64,000 nucleotides of DNA from assembly GCA_905221605.1 (NCBI GenBank), contig CAJNDS010002664.1, positions 188,001-252,000 on the forward strand, given 5' to 3'. Position 1 is the first letter of the stretch. Every line of letters begins with the position of its first letter. Position numbers and translations under genes: made by a program. This stretch comes from Symbiodinium natans. Its lineage: Eukaryota; Sar; Dinophyceae; Suessiales; Symbiodiniaceae. This document shows, piece after piece, positions 32,180 through 43,200 of the stretch. The notes below the pieces were generated by a model. It searched no databases. It saw only the letters and a list, made by a program, of their open reading frames with translations, and was not told the origin of the DNA.

Positions 32180-35100
32180 CTGCCAAAGGCTTCATGGCTT
32201 GGCTTGGGATCTTCTCTCGTCTCTTGCTCACTCTTTGGCTCTTTGCACTCTTCTAGACTTAGAGAGCCTTCTTGTGGCCACACATCCGGCAGAACAGTGA
32301 GTCGTCCGCGTAGACATTGCCGCAAGCCGGGCAGGCATTGTTCTGCCAAAGGCTTGATGGCTTAGGGGTATCGCATACCGCTTTCTCTCTTGCTCACTCT
32401 CGCACTCATGGTGAGGTTCACCCGGCCTGTTGAGGGGCTTTGGCCGGTGAGCTGGCGGCGGCCTTCTGAGGGGCTTTGGCCGGCGAGCTGGGAAGTGATG
32501 GGGGCTCCTGCTGGCAGGTCTTAACATGTTTCAAATGTGGCCTGCACGGAATCTTGCTTCAAATCAGCACCTCAAGGCTGCTTTCGCTTTCGCAGGTCCT
32601 CGTCCTGCGCTCCGGAAGGGTCCTCCACGTGCTCAGTTCTCTCCTTCAAGGACTGGAAGTCCGCCAGGGGCCCTCGGAGCATTGGGCTTCTGTCTTGACT
32701 TGGCTAAAATCATTGTTGATGGTGGTGGACCGGCACATGGGCGCATACACATGCATGCACATGTATATAGATATCATATGTATATACATATGTTTTTCCT
32801 ACTAAACCAGGCTGTGTATACCCCAGAACCTAACATCCGGGCAGACAGAAGCCGGAGGTCTGTAGTAGTCAGAAGCAAAAGCAAAAAAAGGACCCAAAAC
32901 CCTAAACCCCAAACCCCAAAAAAGGGGGCAGAGGCAGCTGCCTGCAGTGAAGTTCTCCAGCGCCTTCGTGGCATCCTCCTTGGTCTTCGCCGCGGCTCGA
33001 AGCTCCTGGGCTAGTCTTTCTTTTCGGCCGGTAAACCCTAAAACCTAAACCCAATATATATGTATATACATCTATGTATGTACGCCTTCTTCTTCTACTC
33101 AGCGAAGAGGCCCCAAGAGGGGACCCCGGCCGCGCTGGCACGCTGCGTCTGTCCCGTGTGAAAAGCGGACCCCCTGCGTTAGAGAAGTCTTGTAGTGTAG
33201 AAGCCCCCCGCAGGCTGGTAAGTCTCTATCTATCTCTCTCTCTCTCTCTCTGCACGCATGCCCCCCCCCCCCCCCCCCCCCGAGAGAGGAGGCCGCCCCG
33301 GAGGGCGCTATCTTTCTTTCTTTGGGGCATGGAGCAGGGCTCGGCGCCGGTGCGCGCCCCCGTCTGCACGGTCCGAAACCCCATCACCCGAACAAAGTGA
33401 TACAGTACATTTCCTGCGCGGGCACTTCTGAGAGGAAAACTCGCCGCAACATTGGTGCTGGAAAACATATCTATGCAGTTAAGACTGTTGTCTTAAGATG
33501 AAAACCGACACCTTAAACCACAAACCCCAATCCCCAAACCCCAAACCCTAAACCCCCTAAACCATGCATCGGAAGTTCCAGAGGCAGGGTCTATGGTGGG
33601 GAGGGCCATGGAAAACTGACAGGGGTCTATGTTGCATGGGGGGGGGGGGGTGGTATAGGTAGGGATAGGGTCTATGCATAGGGGTCTATGGTAAAAGGGA
33701 AGGGGTATATGTATAGGGGTCTATACGAAAGCGGGCCTATGCATAGGGTTCTGGTAAATAAGAGTGCCTGCAGCATAGGCGGCTATCAACGAGGCATAAT
33801 GGTCTGTAAAGGGCTCTATCGACTCCTATCATACGGGGGGATACTTTCGGATACTTTCGGGACCTATCTTCGACGCTGGAACGGTTCAGGGGTTGCCGCT
33901 GCGCTGGGAGGTTGAGGCCACTCTTTGCAGCGCTTGCAGCGTTTGTCTCGGTCTTGGGGACTTCAGGGCTTAAGGCAGCTTGCCGTTCTGAAACGAGGGT
34001 TTCGGGTATGTCTCTCCACTCACAAGTTTCAGCAGCGAAAGAGAGCATGGTGAAGCCGAGTTGCGGATTCAAGGCTCGTTTGGGCCTTCTTGGCTTTCTC
34101 GAGCTCTTCGCCCAGATTTGCAGCTGCATCTTTCGCTTCCTGAAAGCTTTTCGGACATGGTTGTTGAAACAAGCGACTATGACCGATGCCTGTCAGCTTG
34201 TGCCAGAACGGCCATACACAGTGGCCAGCCTTCGATGCGTTCGCGGCGGCGTCGCTCGCCGCCTTGGCCGCGTCGTGGATGTCTTTGGCAGCCTGCTCAC
34301 CGACGCGTTTAAGATGCAGATGTGCCCTGATGCACGCCACGGAGTCTGTAACATGGCCTGAACCTTGGCAGCACGCTCTTCGCGAGCGGGGCCTGTGGAG
34401 GCTGATGGTGCCACTCGGCCAGTTCTATGTCCCCAGAGACGCATACCCGTTTAAGCATTCTCCAGATGGCCTTCACCAGCGATCTTTGTGGTGTAGTCGG
34501 CCAGTGTCTTCGCAATGGCCTTACTGGCAACGGCTGTGGACAACCGTTGGACACGGGGCACGATACAACACGCTTCCCACGCTTCCTGGCCTCGTCCAGC
34601 TTGTCCAGGATCGTCCGCGAGAAGTCACCCCGATCCCTCAGTGTCAGAAAACAAAGCCGCCATACCATCGTGGGGCAGACATCGGCAGGTCACTCTCCAG
34701 ACTCCAGACATATTTCTGGACTCAATTCGAGCGTCTCTGGCTTCTGCTTCAGCGGCAGGTGGATGCTGCTGACGAGTGAACTCTCCAATCCTGCCTGCAC
34801 ATGCTACAACAGAGCCTTCCGTCGGACTATGCACCAGTCTTCAGTCACGATCTCGCCTTGGTCAGTGCCTTCTCCAAGGCTGCGATGGGCCTTGCTTTCA
34901 CTGGTCCTGGCAGCAACGGGGCATCAAAACCCCATGGCAAGGAGACGACAAGGGCACACAGCACATACGCGGCAACCAGGTAGCGGGTGCATCGATCATG
35001 CCAAGGACGGTAAGAACTGGGAAATTATATGCTTGACTACTTCGTCGAATGCTCATGCAACGCCCTTTCTTCGCATGCAGGCCACAGGACACAGGATCAA

Positions 35101-38100
35101 GGGAAGCAGCAGAGGAACAGCAGAGAAAAACCGAGTGCCAGTGGAGCAAGCGAGGTCACGTCTTGTGCTCACAGAGACAGGACAGGCAAAGGACAGGCCT
35201 TGCTCCTTCAGCGCCGGGAGATCCTTCACTGCTTCTTCCAGCGCAGCTTTGTCCTACGAAACGGGGCACCAGACCGAAGACGTGGAGACGTGGAGACGTG
35301 GATGATGTAAGGCGCCTTCTCGAGCGAGACCGCGGCGGCGTCACCCTCCTTTTGCTCGGCCAGTGCCGTCTTCAGGGGCTCCACGGTGGCCTGATCTCTG
35401 GAGCCCGAACACGAACATTTTAAGGCGAAAACGGGAGAGAGGCACACTCTGTCGGTCCGTCGATCCGGGGAGGATCATGCTTGAAGCATGTATGGCAAGA
35501 TATGGCAAGTGTCGGCCTTGTATTCCGCCGTCTTGTCCTGGCTCTCGGTAGCCGCGGCTTTCTTGGCTTCTTGGGCTGCTGCCAGCTTGTCCTCGCCTGA
35601 GTGGTGGTCCCGACATCCAAAGCAGAATGGTGTGAGATTTCAAAACGAAGAAGAAAAGCCTCTTGCATACAAGGTTCTCGAAGCGAAGCCATAGGGATTT
35701 TAAGGACGTTCGGAGAGAAAGCACTTTCAGTTGCCAAGGAAGAGGAAGCAACATAAGCACTGCAGCCAAGGCACAGTCCTTTACAGCCGCTTCCCGGGTT
35801 ACTTTCTCAGCATCGGCATTGTCGAGCAGCGTGGTGGCGTCCGCTAACTGTGCAGGAAGGATAGGAAGAGAACCAACTTCCGGAGCCCAACACGCTGTCG
35901 CTAGCTGTGCTTAGCTTTCACGATTGAAGCCACCTAGACCCTAAACCCTAAACCCTAAACCCTAAAGAGCACCTGGATGATGCCGACGATTTGGCGACAG
36001 GTTTGGCGACGGCTTTGGGCCGTGTTCTTTGGAGGTTCCATGGCCTCTTGTTTCATCCCTTTTGTGGGTCCTTGGTGTGTCGCAACTGAAATGTCGTCGC
36101 GGCCCGTATGCAGGCCCGGTGTTTTTGGCCTTTGTATTCCGCACCTACAAAACCCCTCCGTCGGCTTCAGCTCTATCTCCGTTGCTCACGAGTCTTCTGG
36201 CTTTCATTGGCAAGCCGCAAATCGCAAGATGCACGAATGGCACAACCGGCTCCCGAAGGAGAAACCACTTCAAGGCACAAGCGCTGGGCCTCCTTTGTAA
36301 GGCTTTCCTTTCCGGCTTCCAGCACCTGCGCGAATGTGCCATGTCTGGCGCTCTTCAGACTACGAGAAAGTTCGGCGCAGCATGAATCTAATTGCATCCT
36401 TTGGGTTGACACGTTGATCGACCACTGGACTGCCGAGCAGGTCGCTCAACAAGCTTGTTGGGGCGTTACCCATCTCTAGGCATTTAGCAGATGTGGCCTT
36501 CTCGATCATCGTGAAGGCCTCCTCCTGGAAGGGGTGGCGGTCCTGGCAAAAAATGTGCGTCGAATCCCAGCTCAGGATGCAGGCAGGGCTTAGGGTGTTC
36601 GGACTTTGGAAACTCAGGAAGCTTGCGATGCTCCTCCAACTTGGTGGACAGCGAGTTCTCCGCCAGCGTCTTGACAAGGTTCGAAACCTCACTTGGCACG
36701 GCCTGGAAAGACTCGAACCGATTGGGTGACGTTGGGGATGGCAATGTGCCATACTTATAATCCAATATGATAATATTTATACGAATATCATAATAATCTA
36801 ATTTCATCATGACATGATATGACGTGTAACAACATATAGTGTAATGTCGTGATTTCATGCTAACGACTACAGGCCCCAGTCTTGGACAGCCACACGCTGT
36901 TCACTCCGGCCTGCTTCTTCTCGGCCACTTTGAGGCCAGTCAGGACACTCTTCACCTTCGCCGGAGTGTCGTCCTTGACCTGCAGACCCGTGAAACTCTA
37001 CATGATGATGTTATATGTTTATTGACACCCCAGTATGTAAGTATGTAGCGTTAGTCTCACTTTGCACTTGCCGCTATATCGTGCCAGCAAAAAGAGCCAC
37101 ACAACCAAAACGCCCCAACACCAAAACAGAGCCTTCTTCGGCTTCCCGCCAATGGATGACGACGCCGGCCGCTTCAATGGCGCCCCAAAGGCCTCAAGCG
37201 TTCGGTTTCACAGCTCCCCTCAAAGGCTCGGCAGACTTCTTGAAAACAGCCGATCCTTCAGCTCTTGGATGAGGAAGTCGTGAGCAGCTTCCGTCCAGTT
37301 GAACTCCTCAACGTAGATGCACTTCGTGGCACCCTTTGCGCTACGGCTCGTGTGAGGCTAAGTTGAGGCGAGGCTCTGAAAGGCAAAGCCTGACGGTCCA
37401 CTTCTCCGTGTCCGTGACCTGGATCAGATCCCCCGATGCCAATTCCGGGAACGAGACCCTCTCCCAAGAATGTCGCCTTGCCACCATCCAGAACAGCCTT
37501 CAATACCTCTTTGGCATCGTCCTGAACGAGGAAACGAGGACTCTGTAGCTTCAGCTGCCATCTGAGTCTCTTGTCCAATGAGGCTCTCCTTGGAAACACG
37601 ACCATCACCAGCCCCGGCTACCGCTTTGCGGCACACCTCCAGGAGCTCGCGATCGCACCTGAGCTGAATGGGTAAGGAGGACAGGCCATGTACCGCATAC
37701 GCTGCAGCTTTCGGCAGTACAGCTCGCAGAGAAACAGCAGCAAAATCAGGTGTGCGTGTGTTGCGCAGGCGGTAATTGGCCATCACACCCTACCAGTATG
37801 CTTTGCTGGCTGTCCTAGCAAGCCTTGTTGAGCATGAGTGCCGCCTACAGAAACAGAAGTCAAGCATCTTCACACCATCGACCTTCTCGTAGTAGCCCTT
37901 CGAAGAGCCACCCTGTCGATCTGTCAAATGGGGAGGGGGTTATCCTCCAGGAATTAGGGGTGCCCTTGTTTTGGGGGGAGGGACTCCTTTTTTTGGCAAA
38001 TTGGGAAATATGATGAAATATGCAAGTACTGCAAGTAGACATCCGAGCGATTTTGCGCTGTGCTGGCCAGGCCTTGACCGGGTCCCGCTTGCTGATGGCC

Positions 38101-38725
38101 TTCACTGCTGAAGTGATCCAGTCCCCGGCAGCCTCCGTGAAGTTGAACCTTACATTCTGAGGAAAGACCAATGTACTTCCACACACCCCATCTCTGAATC
38201 CATCCCAAAGGCTCTGTCAAACAGTATCGCAGAGCCCACAGCTCGTGGTCTGTCACCTCGATGCAGCACCGGCCAACTCCGAAACGCGGAGCATGACTTC
38301 AATTGCTGGCCTTATTGGCATCTTTGATGAACTTGAAGACCTGGAAGCTTCCAGCTTTCAGTGAAATATGCATCTGAAGCAGTCTGCCCTCTGCCTCGTG
38401 CGCGTCCTCAATGGAAACACGTCCATCACCTGCACAAGCCCGCCGGGTTCTAGCAAGTACAGCAACACGGATTAGGATCGAAACTGCGAGGGCCTTTGCC
38501 CTGAACAGCAGCAGCGCAAGCATCGACAACGGCCCTGTCCTTGGCAGCAGCAGCCATGTAGGGGGGCACCCTGCATTTTTGTCCCTTTTCGGGTGGCTAC
38601 TATACGAGCCCTTGAAATAATTTTGGAGCAACCCCCCATGTATGTGATGCTGCGGAAGGAAGGACGATGGGATGCCCACCAGCTGCACACCCTCGATCTG
38701 CTGGTAGTACCTTGCAAACGCGAGT
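32096..38725 (-). CDS. Modular gene: two GDGRVS/WTEAA modules, coiled-coil tail, zinc-ribbon C-terminus
   Basis: Minus-strand exons, 5' to 3', start with module 1: RYYQQIEGVQLVGI (about 38,680-38,725), AGDGRVSIEDAHEAEGRL (about 38,300-38,470) and FNFTEAAGDWITSAVKA (about 38,050-38,160). Module 2 repeats the order: YYEKVDGVKMLDF (about 37,855-37,920), DRELLEVCRKAVAGAGDGRV (about 37,570-37,660), DDAKEVLKAVLDGGK (about 37,480-37,550) and FNWTEAAHDFLIQELKDR (about 37,252-37,340). Helical, Ala/Lys/Glu-rich exons follow, for example at 36,900, 36,600, 36,330, 35,800, 35,560, 35,390, 34,290, 34,110, 32,960 and 32,640. A (SSPAKAPQ)2 exon (about 32,425-32,515) and two zinc-ribbon terminal exons end the gene. 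From memory, similar YYEKVDGV...GDGRVS...WTEAA modules occur in dinoflagellate predicted proteins; their role is not known to me. Exon ends are approximate. Confidence 0.5.
32259..32342 (-). CDS. Zinc-ribbon terminal exon, proximal copy
   Basis: It has the same 84-bp length, acceptor and flanking intron words as the distal copy. It encodes CPACGNVYADDSLFCRMCG plus a short tail and ends in TAA. Because each copy has its own stop, only one can be used per transcript. They are either alternative last exons or the distal one is unused. Confidence 0.65.
   Translation of the reverse strand, partial: NNACPACGNVYADDSLFCRMCGHKKAL
33230..33282. repeat. (CT)n and C homopolymer
   Basis: A CTCTCT dinucleotide run is followed shortly by about 22 consecutive C. 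It is a likely sequencing and assembly weak point. Confidence 0.85.
33504..33790. repeat. CCCTAAA-like repeat followed by GGGTCTATG-type minisatellite
   Basis: CCCCAAA/CCCTAAA units (about 33,504-33,563) precede irregular recurrences of GGGGTCTATG and GCATAGGG (about 33,588-33,770), with a G homopolymer near 33,640. No coding signal is seen. Confidence 0.6.
37935..38010. repeat. Family B-like element in an intron
   Basis: GGAATTAGGGGTGCCC, GGGAGGGACTCC and a TTGGGAAAT end resemble the family B element. It lies between the FNFTEAA and YYEKVDGV exons of the modular gene. It is degenerate. Confidence 0.4.
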
Positions 38726-38729
38726 CTTG

Positions 38730-40200
38730 GTGAAACGAAACAACGGCTCTCTTGCTCCGGTTCGGGCATCGGATGTGAAGGCTTCCAGATGGGGGCTTTT
38801 TGCTTGTTTCGAGAGACCAATTGAGCCGCGGCTCGACATTTGTTGCACGGGGGCAAGGCCAGACGGGCAGTGCCAACTTGGTAAAGGACGTTTGAGCCAG
38901 GCAGCTGCAGAAACCACCACAATGTACAGGACAAGTCTGACTGGCACATTGTGGCCACAAGGATGGAAGCGACTGAAGTTACCCTCCCACATGGATCTCC
39001 AGTTCCAGCGGCCTTCAGCTGGCGGCCTTCTCTCACCTCCTGGGGGGTCGTGTGAAAGCGCGTGGGGACACTGCTTTGGATTGAGCCCTCTGCGTGCAAA
39101 GATCGCATGTCTCCATAGTGATAAAGTAGGAATCTCCAAGCCCGCTAAACAAACCACCAAGCTGAATGCATTCGGCTTACTCCGGTCAGACAGGTCCTCT
39201 TCCGAGGCTTTGTCCGTTCGGGCGCCATGGCTCCGTTTAAGAAACAAACGGCAACATTGGCACCCGCATGTCTTTGTGACTGATATTTTTTGCCGCAAGT
39301 GCAGATGTAGCCAAAGAAGCCTGCCGCGAGTATGGAGCGAGTCTGAAGGCTGAAGACACCTTGAGAAGTGGCGAGACATCTATGTACCTATACATATATA
39401 TATATACAGCTACATATACATGTAGATGCAGGTGTATATGTATACCTATGTATACATGTACATATACATGTATATGTGTATTTATATATAGATGCATCAA
39501 GCTCATGGAAGGCCAGGAACCTGCCCCCCGCCAGTCTGTCTTCCGCGGAATTGAACTGAATCGACTGCTCAGAGAAATAGAAACTGATGACATCGCACTG
39601 AGCGAGAGATATCGACTCCTTCCCCTACACGCACAAACATGCACACTCACACGCACACACACAGAGACACAAAACAAAACAACCGCAATCACCATCACCA
39701 TCACTCGCATGTTCCGTTCACTTTGCTCGGCAGAAATATCCTCGAGGAGGATGCATAAAAATCCATGGCCTCAAGCGCACGGGCACAGGGTCCCTGCTGT
39801 TGTGCTTCGCCCAGCTGGCAGCGCATAACAGAGACTGTCCCAGCTCATCTGTTTGTGAAGGCTGAAAGGCAGCCAGCATCGGGCGCAGGTGCAGAGAATG
39901 CAGTATGTCCGGTGCACTTTCACAGCACTAACATTGAGCCTGCAGCAATTTGCTGCAGGACCGCAAGAGACACTCAAGAGACGCTTGTAAGCAGCGGCTT
40001 AAGCAGATGTCAACCCATGGATTTCTCTTAAGGGTAACAATGCGCCGAAGCTTCATAAATATGGACTTCTCATGGACTTTGCTCAAGATGCAGGGCGTCA
40101 TTGCGTGCGCTGCCAAGCTCTTGCCATCACATTGCTCACAAGATAGCAAAGGCCAGGAACACTCCTAGGAAACCTTTTCTGGTAAACTCGAAACAAAAAA
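38730..40200. other. Stretch without a recognised gene
   Basis: It contains a TATA/CATA-rich simple repeat (39,395-39,490), a CACA/CAATCACCA tract (39,640-39,710) and no clear family match. Minus-strand open segments near 38,750-39,350 overlap in three frames and were not assigned. Confidence 0.35.
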
Positions 40201-40259
40201 CAAAAAAAAGCAGAACTTAAAATCCCCAAACACCCAGATGCCCAGAAAAGCACGAGCTG

Positions 40260-43200
40260 CAACGACGTAATGTACCTTCGTTAGACCTGTCCAAAAGCAG
40301 TGCATCTTAAATATCCGTTTGCATTGGCGACGCAGGTACAGCGCCCCATTCGACACCGGCACCAGGATAAGGTAAGGCTCAATCAATCTAAGGTCAGGTG
40401 ATTGTGGACGGCAAGAACATTGCAGACTGCAGGCAGCTGAACCGAAGAGTCCACCATCCAACAAAGGCAATGGTGTTTGGCTCAGTGCACCTTCTTTCGC
40501 GTGAAGACTTTGCCACTTCGAACGTTCTCCTGAGCCACCTGGCAACCCAAAGGGATTCAACCACTGTGTTAGGGCAGTCACAATACAGGCTGGATGCTAT
40601 ACATCACAGATCATGCGCTCCGCCTTGTTCAGCTCCTGACACTTGAGCCAGGCCTGAACACGGTCGGCTCAGATGAAAGGCAAGCCAAGCTGGCCACAGG
40701 GGCCACAGGTGGTTCTACCAGATTATCCGAGTACGTCTCGCGTACTTGGTCACGGTCTTCGGCACGCAAGCATGTTCTTGTACCAATCACTTCCAGTTGC
40801 TGGCCTTGCCCATCAAGAAAACCTTGTCGATGAAGGGCACATACGCCCGGCGACCTCACCCGAAACTCGCCCAAACACCCTCTACGCCCACATCACGGCG
40901 AACCCTTCCAAGCCATTCAGGCTTTTCGCTGCAGCAGGTGCCGGTGTCAGAGAACAATTGTTAAATCTGAACTTCGATCAGCAAAAGTAGCAAAAGCTCG
41001 GCTACGAGGCAGACTTACCCAGGAAACTTGCACTGGTAGGGCCAAGTCTGAGGTTGTCATAGTCATTTTGTCGGATGCGATGCAGGATGTCACCTGGCAA
41101 CAGGCTCACAACTGAAGTGTGATTGCTCTGTACTTGACACTGCGGCTATTTTCTTTGCATTTCGGTACAATTTCAGCAACCATGAAGCAATCAGGCCAGG
41201 AGAACCGTAAACATACAGCGCGGCCTGTGCCGAATCTTTGGCAGAAGCTGGAGGAACCCTACTTGTACTATTGCCGAGGTATAGCAAAAATGCATAAGTA
41301 TGTATATGCATGTAGATAAACATATGTACATGCATGATATTGTCTTCATGTACATATGGGACCCCCCCTTGAATAACCCCCTTGTCTCGGATCACCGGGT
41401 CACCCAGCCATTACACGAGTAATCTTGACGAGCAAACCCAAACAGTCTTGACTCTGTTTATCGGCTGCTTCGCACGCTTCGGGACGTGCTTGCTGTTGGT
41501 GGTTTTCTGTTGTTTTTGGTGTTTTTGTGTTTTTGGTTGCTTTTTGTGTTTGGCTTTTTGTTCGTTCTTTTTGGTTCCGCTCTTTTGGCATTTTTGGTTT
41601 CTGTTAGGTTTATTGTTTTGCTTTTCAAAGCATGCAGAAAGGTCTAGAGCCCACGCAACAGCGTGTGAGCGCCGTGGCGTATGCGCACTGGCACAGCTTT
41701 GTTTGAATTAAGTCTTTTTGTGGAAAATTCATGTTGAAGACTTGCCTAGAAAAAACTCAATAAGAGAAACTGAAAACTCCAAAAACAATTATTGTTGTCC
41801 TCTTAATCGTCATGTCGCGTTGGGAGATTCAACATAGAGACTGATGCATGTTGCTTATCGTCCTGTGAGGTGCGTGTCCCAATAGCTGTCCTTCGTTACC
41901 CGGTGCTCAACTCTGAGCTAGCAAGCCCTACACGGCCGGACATGAATTCAGGTCTTGCTTATTCGCACGCTGCCCGAATATCTTTCTCCGCCCTACTGTC
42001 CACAAAACAACAATCTGCAGGTCGCTGGAAGTGGGGAGGGGGGTAGCACATGTGTATATATATATATATATTATTTTTTTATACACACATACATATCTGT
42101 AATGCAGTATCCGTATGACGTATAGAGTTGCATCTGAGCTACAAGCATCGCAGTGCCGCTCTTCCTCTCGGAGGGCATCTCCGGGGGCCCGGGCCATCAC
42201 GCCAAGGCGGTTCACCTCCGAGAGGCCCACGATGCCGGCTTTGGCGTTCTCGTACTCCCTGGCAAAATGAAGGAGGAGCCGAGCCTCCCTGATGTTGAGG
42301 GTCGAGTCTAGGGGTTAGGTTTAGGGTTTAGGGTTTAGGGTTTAGGGTTTCAGGGTTCAGGGTTTAGGGTTTTGGGTTTTGGGTTTGGGGTTGTGGGTTT
42401 GGGGTCGTGTGTTTTCGAGCCCCATGAAGACCGCCAAGAGTGATGGCACCAGACCCTAACCCCTATGCCATACTGCTGCAGCTCAGAACCGCTCAGGCTG
42501 TCACTCTTCACACCTCTGCATCTGAAACTCCTCAGGCTAACAATAAATGCTGACCACAAAGGCCACATGACGATTTTGACAAAGTGGTCGACACTTTATG
42601 CGTGCATCCAAAGCTCCATGAAGTCTTTCCACTTCTGCTCCGGGTAGAGCAGACCCTCTGTCTGAGAGGCCTCAAGGACCTCGGACATCGAGCTGGATTT
42701 GATAGGGCTCACGCCGACATGTGGGGCAGGGCAGGGTGCTAAAAGTACCCACACCGCCAAAGAAAGCACTCATCTCCCACCACGTGCCTCATCCTCCGTG
42801 ATGCCAAAGCGAGACAGATCCTGAGAGCGCAGGCCCGATACCTCCGTACATTGCTGATTGACCGGATCCAGTCCTCCAAAGGCACATAGATCCTGCCACG
42901 CCTCGCATCCTGGCACAACGGTAACGTACACGCACATGGGCATGAGCGGCCAGAGGCGAGACAGACACGGAGATCCAGAGACCGACAGACAAACAGGGAC
43001 AGGACAGGCTGAGGACAGGAAAGCAGAGGCTAAGAGACGGAGAGCGAGGACAAGAGCAGGCAATGGTGCGTATGTCCGTTGCAAATGGCCTCGCCGATGT
43101 CTCGAAGAATGTTCCTGCCATGAATGCATGCGTCAGCAGCTCATCATGTCCAAGCCTCCTCGCACCAAAAGCCTGTACTAGGGGCACTCTGCTTGGCCGT

